Source: Puniceicoccaceae bacterium (GTDB lineage Bacteria > Verrucomicrobiota > Verrucomicrobiia > Opitutales > Coraliomargaritaceae). Taken from it: a stretch of 64,000 nt of DNA. Of the stretch, positions 29,242 through 39,220 are shown piece by piece. The notes beneath the pieces are model-generated. The model was given only the letters and a program-made list of their open reading frames with translations, had not been told where the DNA came from and did no database searches. Numbering within the stretch: the stretch's first letter is position 1; each line of letters starts with the position of its first letter. The position numbers and the translations under genes are program-made. Where the stretch lies: positions 1-64,000 of the forward strand of contig CACIKF010000006.1 in the NCBI GenBank assembly GCA_902587165.1, given 5' to 3'.

Positions 29242-31803
29242 TTACACCGCTACGATATTAACAATTTTACCCGGCACATAGATCTCTTTTTTGATCTCTT
29301 TGCCCTCGATGAAGCTCTGCACGCGCTCGTTTGACTTCGCGGCAGTAAGGGCAGCGTCTTTAGAAACATCGGCAGGCATCTGAGCGTCACCCCGATATTT
29401 ACCGTTGACTTGAAAAATGATCTTCACGCTGTTGACGGCCAGTTGGCGTAAGTCGTATTCCGGCCAGCCAGCTTCGACAATACTGCCAGTGTGGCCTAGA
29501 CTCTGCCAAAGCTCCTCGCTGATGTGTGGAGCTAGTGGCGCGACTAGCTTGACTAAAGTTTCAACCGAACGCTTGGCGACTGATTCGCCTTGAGAGAGTT
29601 CTTTTACGCAAATCATCATTTGCGCGATCGCAGTGTTAAATCCGAGTGCCTCATAGTCTTCTGTGACTTTCTTGATCGTCTGATGCAAAACACGGAGTTT
29701 TTTGTCGTCCTCGGTCTCAGCGGTCATACGCGATTCATCGGTGGCGAGGCTCCAGACTCGGCGAAGGAAACGGGCTATGCCCTCAATACCTTTGGTGTTC
29801 CAAGGCTTCATTGCTTCAAGTGGCCCTAAGAACATAAGGTATAGACGTAGCGCATCGGCGCCATAGCTTTCGATGATAGTCTCTGGGTTGACCACGTTTC
29901 CCCGGCTTTTGGACATTTTCTCGCCGTCTTCACCCAAGATAATGCCTTGGTGAAAAAGCTTTTTAAATGGCTCGGGATCACTGACTACACCTATATCGTA
30001 AAGAATATGGTGCCAGAAACGTGCGTAGAGCAGGTGGAGCACTGCGTGCTCTGCGCCGCCAATGTAGAGATCGGGTGTGCCCCAATACTTTTCCTTTTCG
30101 GAATCAATTAGCGATTCGTTGTTCTTCGGATCTACATAGCGCAAATAATACCAACAGGAGCCCGCCCATTGCGGCATTGTATTTGTTTCGCGGATGCCTG
30201 GTAACCAGCCTTTTTTGGCCTCTGTAGAGCTTGCGCCTGTCTTGGGATCGATAAAGACTTTGAGCCAATCATCCGCCTTGGAGAGAGGACTTTGGCCGTC
30301 GGGTGAGGGTGTGTAGCTCTCGACTGCTGGGAGTTCAAGCGGCAGCTCGGTTTCCGGCAGTATGATGGCGTAGAGTAGCTCACCGTCTACTTCACAGGTG
30401 ACGGGGCGCTCGACGGATTTCAGTGAGTCGTCGACCTGAGCATAGTCGCATTCGTTGAGCCAGATGACAGGGAAGGGTTCGCCCCAATAGCGTTGGCGTG
30501 AGAATAGCCAGTCTCGTAGTTTGAAATTGACGCTAGCTTTTCCACGCTTGTCAGCAGCGAGTTGCTCAATGATAGCGTTTTTAGCAGACTCGGAGTCCTT
30601 ATGACTTTGCTCGCCGGAGTCGATTAGTTTGCCAGCGCCTGTGTAGGCTTGGGTGAGCTTATCTTTCGCATCTTTTTCAGCCGAACCGCCATCGTCGATC
30701 ACTTGGATTATTTCGAGGCTAAATTCTCTAGCAAATTCAAAGTCGCGCACGTCATGCGCAGGAACGGCCATGATCGCGCCTGTGCCATAGGTCATGAGCA
30801 CATAGTCCGCCACCCAAACAGGGATTTCTTTACCGTTGACTGGGTTAATTGCAGAGGCGCCAGTCCATACACCAGTCTTTTCTTTGGTTAGTTCGGCGCG
30901 CTCAAGATCGGACTTGCTCTTGGCTTTTTCCACGTATGTGGCGACTTTGCTCTGCTGATCGGCGGTAGTTATGGTAGCGACTAGTGGGTGCTCGGGTGCG
31001 ATCACCATGTAGGTGGCGCCGTAAAGCGTGTCAGGGCGAGTGGTGAAGACAGTTAGTTGAGCGTCATGCCCAGACAGGTCAAAGGTGATCTCGGCACCTT
31101 CGGAGCGACCAATCCAGTTTTCCTGCAGGCGTTTGGTCGAGTCTGGCCAGTCGAGATCCTTGAGACCGGCGATGAGGCGTTCTGCGTATTCAGTGATACG
31201 GAGCACCCATTGACGTATCGGGCGTCGCTCGACTGGAAAGCTACCACGCTCGGAGCGGGGACCTTCGGGGGTATTGAGCACTTCTTCGTTGGCGAGTACG
31301 GTGCCGAGGTCGGGACAAAACCAGACGGGTTTCTCATCCACATAGGCGAGGCCCTTTTTGAAAAGTTGGATAAAGATCCACTGCGTCCACTTGAAGTAGC
31401 CGGGATCGGTTGTGTTGACTTCGCGGTTCCAGTCATAAGCGAATCCAAGCTGGGTTAGCTGTTTGGTAAAGGTGGCCACGTTCTGCTTTGTGGTGATGGC
31501 GGGGTGAGTACCCGTTTTGATCGCGTATTGCTCGGTCGGCAGACCAAAGGCGTCCCAACCCATTGGATGGAGCACGTTGAAGCCTTGCGCCTTTTTGAAG
31601 CGCTTGAGCGCATCGCTAGCGGTGTAACCCTCTGGGTGCCCGATATGCAAACCCGCACCCGAAGGGTAGGGAAACATGTCAAGCACGTAGAAAGTTGGTT
31701 TATCTTCGAAATCTTTCGCTTCGTAGGTATGATTCGCCGCCCAGTATGCCTGCCACTTGGACTCGATGCTTGAGAAGTTGTATTCCTGCTTTATATTTGC
31801 CAT
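29242..31803 (-). CDS. leuS: Leucyl-tRNA synthetase
   Basis: An 853-residue class I synthetase charging tRNA-Leu. The HIGH motif appears as [17 protein letters not shown], the KMSKS motif as [15 protein letters not shown], and the CP1 editing domain around [20 protein letters not shown]. An insert near residues 380-420 is slightly longer than in E. coli. The C-terminal anticodon-binding and LeuS-specific domains ([13 protein letters not shown]) are complete. The FecR-like gene begins one base after the stop, suggesting a shared transcript. Confidence 0.97.
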   Translation of the reverse strand: MANIKQEYNFSSIESKWQAYWAANHTYEAKDFEDKPTFYVLDMFPYPSGAGLHIGHPEGYTASDALKRFKKAQGFNVLHPMGWDAFGLPTEQYAIKTGTHPAITTKQNVATFTKQLTQLGFAYDWNREVNTTDPGYFKWTQWIFIQLFKKGLAYVDEKPVWFCPDLGTVLANEEVLNTPEGPRSERGSFPVERRPIRQWVLRITEYAERLIAGLKDLDWPDSTKRLQENWIGRSEGAEITFDLSGHDAQLTVFTTRPDTLYGATYMVIAPEHPLVATITTADQQSKVATYVEKAKSKSDLERAELTKEKTGVWTGASAINPVNGKEIPVWVADYVLMTYGTGAIMAVPAHDVRDFEFAREFSLEIIQVIDDGGSAEKDAKDKLTQAYTGAGKLIDSGEQSHKDSESAKNAIIEQLAADKRGKASVNFKLRDWLFSRQRYWGEPFPVIWLNECDYAQVDDSLKSVERPVTCEVDGELLYAIILPETELPLELPAVESYTPSPDGQSPLSKADDWLKVFIDPKTGASSTEAKKGWLPGIRETNTMPQWAGSCWYYLRYVDPKNNESLIDSEKEKYWGTPDLYIGGAEHAVLHLLYARFWHHILYDIGVVSDPEPFKKLFHQGIILGEDGEKMSKSRGNVVNPETIIESYGADALRLYLMFLGPLEAMKPWNTKGIEGIARFLRRVWSLATDESRMTAETEDDKKLRVLHQTIKKVTEDYEALGFNTAIAQMMICVKELSQGESVAKRSVETLVKLVAPLAPHISEELWQSLGHTGSIVEAGWPEYDLRQLAVNSVKIIFQVNGKYRGDAQMPADVSKDAALTAAKSNERVQSFIEGKEIKKEIYVPGKIVNIVAV

Positions 31804-31930
31804 ATCAAGAAAGTGGCGGATTTAGAAGCCTGCTTCGGTGCCCGTCAATGTTGGAAGGTTGATTTGCTAGAGGCAGCTTCGTACTTGATATTAAAACGGT
31901 GAGTAACTAAAACTTATCTTTTTTACAGCT

Positions 31931-32479
31931 ATGAAGATTCGACTCCCTCTGCTAGTATATTGTGCGCTCCCCATATTTATTATGGTTTCATTTTTGGAAG
32001 CTAATCCAAGCATAGTCAGTTTTGTTGGTAAGCGGGCTACCTCGGTCGAAGGACAGCGCGTTGAGAAAAAACTTTGGGCCCAGTCAGATAATAATTTCCT
32101 AATGAACAAGACCTTTCCCATTGAGCAATGGGATAAGCATTTCTCATCGCTCGGAGGCAAGCGTGCGCCGATCTCTTTAACTGAGAATAAAGATAAGCAG
32201 CTATTCAAAACGGGGATGTTCAAGCAAAAGATGGTTCGTTTTGAAATGTCGCGATGGAATGAGAAACTAAGTGATCTCCATAAAAAGGCGGGGATAGAAA
32301 TGGATGATAAGGCGCGTCTAATAGCCGATCAAAAGCTTCACTATATGATGCTACAAGATTCGAAAAAGTATAGTGACATGGCAGACGAAGTTTCGCTGCG
32401 CGAATTGAATCGCTACCAGTTCCGCCGGAATCGCTCGGACAGTGACATCCCAGTTGAAAAGGCTGGCTCCAGTCGTTAA
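31931..32479 (+). CDS. Exported protein of unknown function
   Basis: A 182-residue protein with an N-terminal hydrophobic segment (residues 5-24, likely a signal peptide) and a strongly charged remainder rich in Lys, Asp and Arg, predicted mostly helical. No family recognised. It lies between divergent leuS and the Na+/H+ antiporter gene. Confidence 0.6.
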   Translation: MKIRLPLLVYCALPIFIMVSFLEANPSIVSFVGKRATSVEGQRVEKKLWAQSDNNFLMNKTFPIEQWDKHFSSLGGKRAPISLTENKDKQLFKTGMFKQKMVRFEMSRWNEKLSDLHKKAGIEMDDKARLIADQKLHYMMLQDSKKYSDMADEVSLRELNRYQFRRNRSDSDIPVEKAGSSR

Positions 32480-32647
32480 AACGAGATGGTGAAGTTCTGT
32501 AAGGCACCGCTCTTTTACTAAGTTAATTAACACCTTCTTTTGGCTTAGAGTATTTTCTTTTACTGGCTCTCAATCGAGACTACCTGAAGATAAGCTGTGG
32601 TAAAAGGTGCTTGCCTTGATGCAAAGCTCGGATTTTTTCAGAGGACT

Positions 32648-34270
32648 ATGAAAATGACGACTGCCGTTCACTATCTATTTGTTGCCCTCGGCCTCTTTGC
32701 GACTAACCTAATTTTTGCGGCAGGCGGCGGTGGGGCATCACATGGCGGTGATCTTGTTTTTCCGATTCCAGAAACGGCTTATTCAGAAATGGAAGCGCAT
32801 CATGCCGAGGAGTTGGGGCATGAACTTGGCCTGATCGAGCAGTTGAAAATTCGCGCCGCGGCGGATCCTTTCAACGTCGTTGCGACGATCATTTTCTTTT
32901 TCGCCGTGGTGCATACCTTTTTGGCGACCAGCTTTAACAAAATGGCGCATAAGTTCGAGCTTGAGCACCGTGCGGATGTCAGTTCGCACAATAGGATTTA
33001 TGTGGAGGGGCGGCAACCTGTAAGCTTCAAGGCGACGCTTTTTCACTTCCTCGGTGAGGTGGAGGCAATCTTTGGTATTTGGCTGATTCCGCTACTTATT
33101 TCGCTCGTGCTTTTGGTGCCTGATGGCCTCAGTACGGCAGCCTTCTACGTAGACACGCGAAACTACACGGAGCCAGTCTTCGTTGTCATCATTATGGCGA
33201 TTGCATCGAGTCGCCCCGTGATCCAATTCGCTGAATCCGCAATGCGGGGCGTGGCTTCGATTGGTAAGGAAAGCCCCGCCGCCTGGTGGCTCTCGATCTT
33301 GATCGTCGCTCCAGTGCTAGGATCCTTTATTACTGAGCCAGCTGCCATGACGATTGCAGCGCTCCTGCTTGGGCAACAATTTTACCTACTCGATCCTACG
33401 CCAACATTTAAATACGCTACCCTCGGGCTACTTTTTGTGAATATCTCGGTTGGCGGCACGCTGACACACTTTGCGGCACCGCCCGTGCTGATGGTGGCTG
33501 ATGCCTGGCACTGGGATCTGCCCTACATGTTCACCCACTTCGGTTGGCGTGCCGTACTTGGTGTCGTCGTGGCGACAGTGATCTACTATTTTGTCTTTCG
33601 TAAAAACTTTGCCTCACTGAAGGAGCGTGCTAAAGAGTTGCAGGCGTCAAAGACTGCTGAGCCAGAGCCTGAACCTGCACCATTATGGGTAATTCTCGTG
33701 CACCTAGGTTTTGTTGCTTGGACAGTATTTACACTGCATCATCCCGCCTTTTTCATCGGTGGTTTTCTCTTCTTCCTCGCCTTCACTATGGCGACGCACC
33801 ACCATCAATACGATATTCAATTAAAGTCACCGCTACTGGTTGGCTTTTTCCTCGCAGGACTCGTCACGCATGGCGGTTTGCAGGGTTGGTGGATTTCTCC
33901 CGTTCTCAGCTCGCTAGCGGAAGTGCCGCTCTTCATCGGGGCGACTGTTTTGACTGCGTTCAATGATAACGCCGCGATTACATTCCTAGCCTCGCAAGTG
34001 CCCGCCTTTAGTCCTGATATCCTAGTTGCCGAGCAGTGGGTCTCCAAGACAGGTGCCGCCCTTGCCGATGCCCGCGGATTGGAATACGCCGTCGTGGCGG
34101 GAGCCGTTACCGGTGGTGGCCTCACGGTGATCGCCAATGCGCCTAACCCCGCCGGCCAGAGCATTCTGAATAAGCACTTTAAAAATGGCATCTCGCCCAT
34201 CGGCCTCCTCCTTGGTGCGCTCTTCCCAACTCTAATCATGGCAGTTATGTTCATGGTTTTGCCTCACTAG
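32648..34270 (+). CDS. Putative Na+/H+ antiporter
   Basis: A 540-residue membrane protein with a likely signal or first helix, a histidine-rich external stretch (HAEELGHELG) and about 11-12 membrane helices. The pattern VLGSFITEPAAMTIAALLL and the later FNDNAAITFLASQVP fit the ion-transporter superfamily, and the overall layout matches the family labelled putative Na+/H+ antiporter (PF07399). I chose the ATG at 32648, which has AGAGGA five bases upstream; the frame also opens from a GTG at 32597. Cation specificity is not proven. The next gene begins 17 bases downstream. Confidence 0.85.
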   Translation: MKMTTAVHYLFVALGLFATNLIFAAGGGGASHGGDLVFPIPETAYSEMEAHHAEELGHELGLIEQLKIRAAADPFNVVATIIFFFAVVHTFLATSFNKMAHKFELEHRADVSSHNRIYVEGRQPVSFKATLFHFLGEVEAIFGIWLIPLLISLVLLVPDGLSTAAFYVDTRNYTEPVFVVIIMAIASSRPVIQFAESAMRGVASIGKESPAAWWLSILIVAPVLGSFITEPAAMTIAALLLGQQFYLLDPTPTFKYATLGLLFVNISVGGTLTHFAAPPVLMVADAWHWDLPYMFTHFGWRAVLGVVVATVIYYFVFRKNFASLKERAKELQASKTAEPEPEPAPLWVILVHLGFVAWTVFTLHHPAFFIGGFLFFLAFTMATHHHQYDIQLKSPLLVGFFLAGLVTHGGLQGWWISPVLSSLAEVPLFIGATVLTAFNDNAAITFLASQVPAFSPDILVAEQWVSKTGAALADARGLEYAVVAGAVTGGGLTVIANAPNPAGQSILNKHFKNGISPIGLLLGALFPTLIMAVMFMVLPH

Positions 34271-34287
34271 GCTTATAGATCAGAGGG

Positions 34288-35043
34288 ATGAGTATACGCT
34301 TTTTGTCCCTGATGATGAAATCCTTCTCGCCAACCTTGATTCTATGCCTCGTCTCTGTGGGCTGTGCGGTTGAGCAGTCGGCTAGTAATGCTGACATTGA
34401 GCCTTTTGTTCGCTGGTTACTCGATGACGATGAGCGCCTCGAAAATGTGCGTTTCGCTGAGGTCGCTGAGGCGGTTTCCAGTTTCAAGGTCTTGCCCGTT
34501 GATACTAAGAAAGCAGTGGATGCGGCTATGCTGAGGCATCTGCAGGCATCGCTCGATGCGATGCTTTTAGAATTGGCGAAACCGGAGAATCCGATCCATG
34601 GAGTAGGCCGAGTCAACGAGATCAGCCGTCATATCGAAGACTTCCTATTAATTCGTTTAAATGCCGCCGAGGCTTATGAATGTTCGATCCCAGCTAATGC
34701 GACGGGTCGAACCCAACGCTCTGGCTACCCAGACCTGCGGTTAGTTCACACGGCTAGCGAACGCGTCTTTTACATCGATCCAAAAGTTTATAAGCTGGGC
34801 AGTGAAACGAGTAGTTTCCGCAGCTTTTATTTTGAGCCGAAACTTGAGACAAATAAGATATTAGACAATGCCAGTCATTTGATTGTTGGTATCGCGCACT
34901 CGGGTAAGTTGGAAGGCCGATGGCATTTGGATGCGTGGAAGGTGATTGATTTGATCAACTTCCGCGTGCGACTCAAAGCTGAGTTCCAGTCCAGTAATCG
35001 TGAGTTGTACAAGGACGATGCGGTCCTAGGCGAGAGCCAGTGA
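34288..35043 (+). CDS. Lipoprotein with PD-(D/E)XK nuclease-like C-terminal half
   Basis: A 251-residue protein with a signal sequence ending in VSVGC, a plausible though imperfect lipobox, so probably a membrane-anchored periplasmic protein. The C-terminal half resembles the core of type II restriction endonucleases: GYPDLRL, a 14-residue gap, then FYIDPKVY (PD...DxK), followed by SSFRSFYFEP, NASHLIVGI, and LKAEFQSSNRELY, phrases that also occur in that fold. No methyltransferase is nearby. It starts 17 bases after the antiporter gene and is likely cotranscribed. Catalytic activity is uncertain; the fold call is inferred. Confidence 0.6.
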   Translation: MSIRFLSLMMKSFSPTLILCLVSVGCAVEQSASNADIEPFVRWLLDDDERLENVRFAEVAEAVSSFKVLPVDTKKAVDAAMLRHLQASLDAMLLELAKPENPIHGVGRVNEISRHIEDFLLIRLNAAEAYECSIPANATGRTQRSGYPDLRLVHTASERVFYIDPKVYKLGSETSSFRSFYFEPKLETNKILDNASHLIVGIAHSGKLEGRWHLDAWKVIDLINFRVRLKAEFQSSNRELYKDDAVLGESQ

Positions 35044-35094
35044 TTGCGCACGATCTTTCTTGTGCTATTTGGTGCAGTGCCAGCTAAAGCAAAC

Positions 35095-35949
35095 TCAGTC
35101 GCTCGAATATCCTTTCACTAATTCTACACCCGTTTCGGTGAATTGAATACGCCGCTCTTTGTAGAGTTTACCCAGACCTTGCTTGAAGGCCTTTTTGCTA
35201 GTGTCGAAAGTAGCGCGGATGTCTTCGGGGGTGCTTTTATCGTTGAAGGGCATTTTACCGCCAGCGGCTTCGAGCTTTTCTAGGATGATTTGGCTCACGC
35301 CAGTTACGCGACCGTAACCGGATGGGTCTCGGCGGAGGTCGATTTTGCCGTCGTTGTGCACTTTCTTGATGTATCCCGTAAACTGGTCGCCGGGTTCTAG
35401 CACGTCGGAAGTCTCTTCGTGGTAGAGTAGGCCGCGGTAGCGCTTATCAATGATCGACTTGAAACCTAGGGGCGAGTCGCCGTAGATAAGTACTTGCACA
35501 GCATCGCCTACTTCGTAGGGGGGCTTCTCGGGCGGTAGGTGATTGTGGAGGCGAGTGGAGGCGACGATACGGTTGGTGTAATCGTCTACATAAACAGCGA
35601 CGACGGCGCCATCACCTTTAGCGTATTGGACGTCACCTTGCTCGCGGTAAGGTAGCAGTAAATCTTTACTTAAGCCCCAGTCGAGGAAGGCTCCGGCGCT
35701 GGGGTGAACGCTGATTACCTCAAGATATGCGAATTCACCAACCTTTGCAAGAGGAGTTTCAGTGGTGGCGACAAGTCGGTCTTCGGAGTCGTTATATACA
35801 AAACACTCGACTCTCGAACCGACAGTCATCTCGGGCATGACATAACGAGTGGGCATGAGGATTCTGTCATGCTCTCCACCATCGAGGTAAAGGCCGTGGT
35901 CGCTCTTTTCGAGTACGTTGAGGGTGTTGTATTTTCCGATATCGACCAT
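35095..35949 (-). CDS. cvfB: CvfB/YitL-family S1 RNA-binding protein
   Basis: A 284-residue protein with S1-like beta-barrel domains and a C-terminal winged helix, the layout of Staphylococcus CvfB, which binds RNA and affects virulence-gene expression. Landmarks: [75 protein letters not shown], and the final helix-rich [20 protein letters not shown]. It is downstream of the polyprenyl synthase gene, separated by a 158-base spacer with two hairpins. Confidence 0.88.
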   Translation of the reverse strand: MVDIGKYNTLNVLEKSDHGLYLDGGEHDRILMPTRYVMPEMTVGSRVECFVYNDSEDRLVATTETPLAKVGEFAYLEVISVHPSAGAFLDWGLSKDLLLPYREQGDVQYAKGDGAVVAVYVDDYTNRIVASTRLHNHLPPEKPPYEVGDAVQVLIYGDSPLGFKSIIDKRYRGLLYHEETSDVLEPGDQFTGYIKKVHNDGKIDLRRDPSGYGRVTGVSQIILEKLEAAGGKMPFNDKSTPEDIRATFDTSKKAFKQGLGKLYKERRIQFTETGVELVKGYSSD

Positions 35950-36018
35950 ATTGTTGTTTGTGCGTTAAATTTTGATTCAGTTCATTATGTAAGCCCTCCC
36001 AACAGCTCAGCAGGTAAA

Positions 36019-36091
36019 CTCTCCCTGGCAGGAGAGAACTTTTAGCCCCCTTTTGTATAAATAGGGGAGGTCGACTTACCCGAAAGGGGGC
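36019..36091. repeat. Two hairpins in the cvfB 5' region; possible small palindromic repeat element
   Basis: CTCTCC (36019-36024) pairs with GGAGAG (36031-36036), and GCCCCCTTT (36045-36053) pairs exactly with AAAGGGGGC (36083-36091). Neither stem is followed by a T-run on the minus strand, so simple termination is unlikely. A leader RNA of cvfB or a dispersed REP/MITE-like repeat are the alternatives. Confidence 0.5.
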
Positions 36092-36107
36092 GTCTATTAT
36101 GAATTTA

Positions 36108-36992
36108 TTAGTTAATGCGAGTCTCTAACTCGCGGACGAGTTCGAGTAATATTTGATTCTTACCACCTAGGGATTCGAGCGCAATCAGGGCGGCTTCAGT
36201 GTGACGTTTGGCTTCGTCTTGGGCGCCTTCAATACCGTGGAGGGCGACGTAAGTAGATTTAGCTGCTGCAGCGTCATTACCGACGGGTTTGCCCATGGTT
36301 TCAGAGTCGGAGGTGGCGTCAAGGATGTCGTCGACTATCTGGAAGGAGAGACCTAGATGATACCCAGCGTCTTGCATGTGCTGAATCTGCGTTTCGCTTG
36401 GCTGTGAAAATGCGAGCCCCATCTTGAGGGCCGCTGTTAGTAGGGCTGCGGTTTTATTTTCATGGATGAAGCGTAAGGTTGCGGCTTCGAGTGGTTTAGC
36501 TTCGTTTTCGATGTCTTCTTGCTGTCCGCCAATAAGCCGCTCACTTCCGCTAGCCTCGGCGAGCTCGGCGATTAAATAGGTGGCAAGTGTGGGGTGGTCG
36601 CTATACTCACGGGCGAGTAGCTGAAAGGAGTAGGTAAGTAAGGCGTCGCCTGCCAATACGGCGGTGGCTTCATCGAATTGCGCATGGCAGCTAGGCCGAC
36701 CGCGGCGCAATTTACTGTCGTCGATAGAGGGCAGGTCGTCGTGAATGAGTGTATAAGTGTGCAAGCACTCAATGGCGACGGCAGCGGCGATTGGATCAGC
36801 TTCGGAGGGAAAAAGGTCATAAGCGGCAAAAAGCAGGGATGGGCGAATGCGCTTGCCGCCTGCTTCCATAGAATAGCGCATGGCGGTATGCAGTCTAGCT
36901 GGTCGCGTTTTGGCGTGAGGCAGGAGTTGATCGATACCGCTTTCAACCCGTGCACGATAAGCTTCCAATTTTTCTTTTAATGCGAGATTCAC
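36108..36992 (-). CDS. ispA: Polyprenyl (farnesyl/geranyl) diphosphate synthase
   Basis: A 294-residue all-helical prenyltransferase condensing isopentenyl diphosphate with allylic diphosphates. The first aspartate-rich motif is HDDLPSIDDSKLRRGRPSCH and the second is IVDDILDATSDSETMGK. Length and the four-residue insert in the first motif match bacterial IspA. The start appears to be GTG at 36992, as no ATG precedes the conserved N-terminal helix. Chain length (C15 versus C20) is not settled by sight. It is divergent from the DUF4013-like gene with 25 bases between starts. Confidence 0.93.
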   Translation of the reverse strand: MNLALKEKLEAYRARVESGIDQLLPHAKTRPARLHTAMRYSMEAGGKRIRPSLLFAAYDLFPSEADPIAAAVAIECLHTYTLIHDDLPSIDDSKLRRGRPSCHAQFDEATAVLAGDALLTYSFQLLAREYSDHPTLATYLIAELAEASGSERLIGGQQEDIENEAKPLEAATLRFIHENKTAALLTAALKMGLAFSQPSETQIQHMQDAGYHLGLSFQIVDDILDATSDSETMGKPVGNDAAAAKSTYVALHGIEGAQDEAKRHTEAALIALESLGGKNQILLELVRELETRIN

Positions 36993-37017
36993 TGCGATAG
37001 CTTGTATTATATTTTCT

Positions 37018-37626
37018 ATGAAGGAAATGCCAATATTTGAAGAAGTTTTTAATCGCCTGATTAAATTACCCGGATTTGGATTAAAATTTTTAGTCGGCGG
37101 GCTTCTGTCTTTTGTACCGATTGTGAATATTTTCGCCTTCGGTTATTTGTACCGCTTGTCGCGTGCAGTCCGCAAATCTGGCCAGCCCGTTTTACCTGCA
37201 TGGCACGACTGGTCGGGGCTCTTTCTCGATGGACTGCGCTTCACGGTCGTCTGGTTGGTCTATTGGCTACTGCCAATTTCGCTAGCATCTTTGATCGCTT
37301 TGCTGATGCCTTTTGTTTACTTGGGAGCGCTGAGTAGTATTTTCTTTTTAACATCAGTGCTACTCTCGACGGTTCTCTTTAGCTCCGCGCTCTACCGCTA
37401 CAATATGCAAAAGAACTTTAAGGACTTATTGGACCTCTTGTTAATCATTAGAATGACTGGAATGGAAATGCCTCGTTTGATTCTACCGGGCTTCGTATTC
37501 ATTGGTTTCCTAGTCTTACTACAGCCGTTCTATGGTTTTGCTATTTTTGGTGGTTTCCTTCTGTTAATCACCTACACGAGTCTCCGCTACCGTAGCATAG
37601 AGGTAAATCCATCTGTTACTTTCTAA
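37018..37626 (+). CDS. DUF4013-like membrane protein
   Basis: A 202-residue protein with about five hydrophobic segments. The opening (FKFLVGG-like LKFLVGGLLSFVPIVNIFAFGYLYRL, here abridged) and LPAWHDWSGLFLDGLRF match the pattern of DUF4013 membrane proteins, whose role is unknown. ATG at 37018 or 37027 could be the start; AAGGAA lies between them, favouring the second. It is divergent from ispA. Confidence 0.65.
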   Translation: MKEMPIFEEVFNRLIKLPGFGLKFLVGGLLSFVPIVNIFAFGYLYRLSRAVRKSGQPVLPAWHDWSGLFLDGLRFTVVWLVYWLLPISLASLIALLMPFVYLGALSSIFFLTSVLLSTVLFSSALYRYNMQKNFKDLLDLLLIIRMTGMEMPRLILPGFVFIGFLVLLQPFYGFAIFGGFLLLITYTSLRYRSIEVNPSVTF

Positions 37627-37641
37627 TTTAACTGACTACTT

Positions 37642-37737
37642 ATGGCAGTTACAAATACTGAAAAATCATTTGGTTACTTTGGCGTTTATTCCTGTGCTAT
37701 GCTGATGGCACCTCTCGGTGCGTTAATTGGCCTTTAA
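37642..37737 (+). CDS. Possible 31-residue hydrophobic peptide
   Basis: A short open frame from ATG to TAA between the DUF4013-like gene and the next exported protein. The C-terminal half is hydrophobic (CAMLMAPLGALIGL). No good ribosome binding site is seen, so it may not be translated. Confidence 0.25.
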   Translation: MAVTNTEKSFGYFGVYSCAMLMAPLGALIGL

Positions 37738-37756
37738 TTTGCGTTAGCCGCTCATA

Positions 37757-38911
37757 ATGCCACAAGTCGTTTTCAGAACTTTTGTCCTTCTGCTTCTTCC
37801 TCTTTGCGTGAGCGGGGCGATCGCCCAGGAAGCTCTACCGGGCTTACGCTCAATGGGGAATGATCGCTTCGATGTGGTCGGCCTGCACCTGCGTTCTGTC
37901 TCTTATGTGAACGAGCTTAGCGCATTTAGTGTACGAATAGCTGAACGTTATCTCCCAACAAAAGGTTTGGCCTTTCCGTCGAAAATTTTGATCAGTCTGA
38001 GGCCTGAAGCACATGTCGACTTTGAGGGCGACTACCGTATCCGCATTGTCGAGCGCGGCTCTGTTCAAGTGGATCTGCTTTGGGAAGATTCGATGACACT
38101 CGAACGTACCTGCTACGCCATATCGGAAGCTCTACTAGTCCAGTATTCGGTCTTCAACTATGGCATTGAAGCCGCTAATCAGCTTCGTTCATGGACCATT
38201 TCTGCCTTGGCGAATGATGTCTACCTCACGCTTCGTCCTGCGAAATTTGTAGATTTATTGAAAGCGGCTCAAGTGGCAGAAGTCTCAGAGTTAAATGGAA
38301 TCCTTGAGCCTTCACGCTCAGGATTGACTGTTCCAAGCGCTGCGGGCTATTGGCTGCTGAAAACTATGAAATCAGGCAGTATGGAGCGCACTGTCTTAAG
38401 AAGCCTCTTTCAGCAAGCAATCGCTGGTATCGATATTGAGGAAGCGCTCGCCGCTGCTTTATGGGCTAGTCAGCCGACCGCTGAATTGCTTCCCGTTCAA
38501 ACATGGTGGCAGCAGCAATTGGGTTTTATATTTGGTCAAGAATACGAAGTCGTTGAAACGATGGAAGTATCGCGTGAATGGTTAGCTACATTGGGCCGCT
38601 TTGATACACGGCTCAACTCAGGGTCGCAGGAAGCAACAGAGGAGCTCAAGCTGGATTTACGTGCTATTTGGACGCATCGAGCAAAATCCGAGGTTCAAGA
38701 GCTAATACAGGCTCGCTACGAAATTCTTCGTCTCCGAATGGCTCGTATCAACCCGGCCTATTACAACTCGGCACATTCTTTAGGTGTTCTCTTTGAGTGC
38801 ATTTTAAATGATGAATTGGCTCATAAATATCTCCACTCGCTCACAATCTATTTGAGTGAATGGGTAGATGCCAAAGAGATGCAGGAGTCGTTAGAAAATA
38901 TACTAAATTAA
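37757..38911 (+). CDS. Exported protein of unknown function
   Basis: A 384-residue protein with a clear signal peptide (residues 1-23, cleavage after AIAQ). The remainder is mixed alpha/beta without cysteine-rich or repeat character; pieces such as ERTCYAISEALLVQY and WWQQQLGFIFGQEYE suggest a soluble periplasmic domain. I recognise no family. The stop codon lies inside an 18-bp tandem repeat, so the C-terminal end may vary between strains. Confidence 0.7.
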   Translation: MPQVVFRTFVLLLLPLCVSGAIAQEALPGLRSMGNDRFDVVGLHLRSVSYVNELSAFSVRIAERYLPTKGLAFPSKILISLRPEAHVDFEGDYRIRIVERGSVQVDLLWEDSMTLERTCYAISEALLVQYSVFNYGIEAANQLRSWTISALANDVYLTLRPAKFVDLLKAAQVAEVSELNGILEPSRSGLTVPSAAGYWLLKTMKSGSMERTVLRSLFQQAIAGIDIEEALAAALWASQPTAELLPVQTWWQQQLGFIFGQEYEVVETMEVSREWLATLGRFDTRLNSGSQEATEELKLDLRAIWTHRAKSEVQELIQARYEILRLRMARINPAYYNSAHSLGVLFECILNDELAHKYLHSLTIYLSEWVDAKEMQESLENILN

Positions 38912-38940
38912 TATAATATACTAAATTAATATAATATACT
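38897..38940. repeat. 2.4 tandem copies of an 18-bp AT-rich unit spanning the stop codon
   Basis: The unit AATATACTAAATTAATAT occurs at 38897-38914 and 38915-38932, with a partial third copy to 38940. The first copy contains the last codons and TAA stop of the exported protein gene. The next about 280 bases to ilvE hold a terminator but no gene. Confidence 0.9.
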
Positions 38941-39082
38941 TAAGTCATTCTCTAATAATGATTAAGGTATATATTTATATTTAGGCAATAAAAAGTGACG
39001 AGAAAATTGAACGCGGATACAAGTGTAGCGTCTATTATATTATACTGTTTTGTAGTTTTACTAAATGTTTGTTGTTTATAAT

Positions 39083-39114
39083 GCGCCGTTCCTTCTGGGA
39101 CGGCGCTTTTTTTG
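39083..39114 (+). terminator. Intrinsic terminator upstream of ilvE
   Basis: GCGCCGTTCC pairs with GGGACGGCGC (one G-T wobble) around a TTCT loop, followed by seven T residues. It is about 170 bases after the exported protein gene and probably terminates it on the plus strand. Confidence 0.9.
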
Positions 39115-39220
39115 TCGGTAACTTGTCGAGTAGCTAGCATTGACTACTTGCTATGATGATCCGTAAATCTCACAAGGGGACTAGACACAACCACTCCATT
39201 AATCAATATCACGAGCTTTT

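Noticed and set aside
34288-35043. A restriction-modification system built around the PD-(D/E)XK-like protein
   Set aside because: No DNA methyltransferase nearby and the protein has an export signal; kept only as a fold-level finding.
38897-38940. CRISPR array
   Set aside because: Repeats are directly adjacent without spacers and no cas gene is present.
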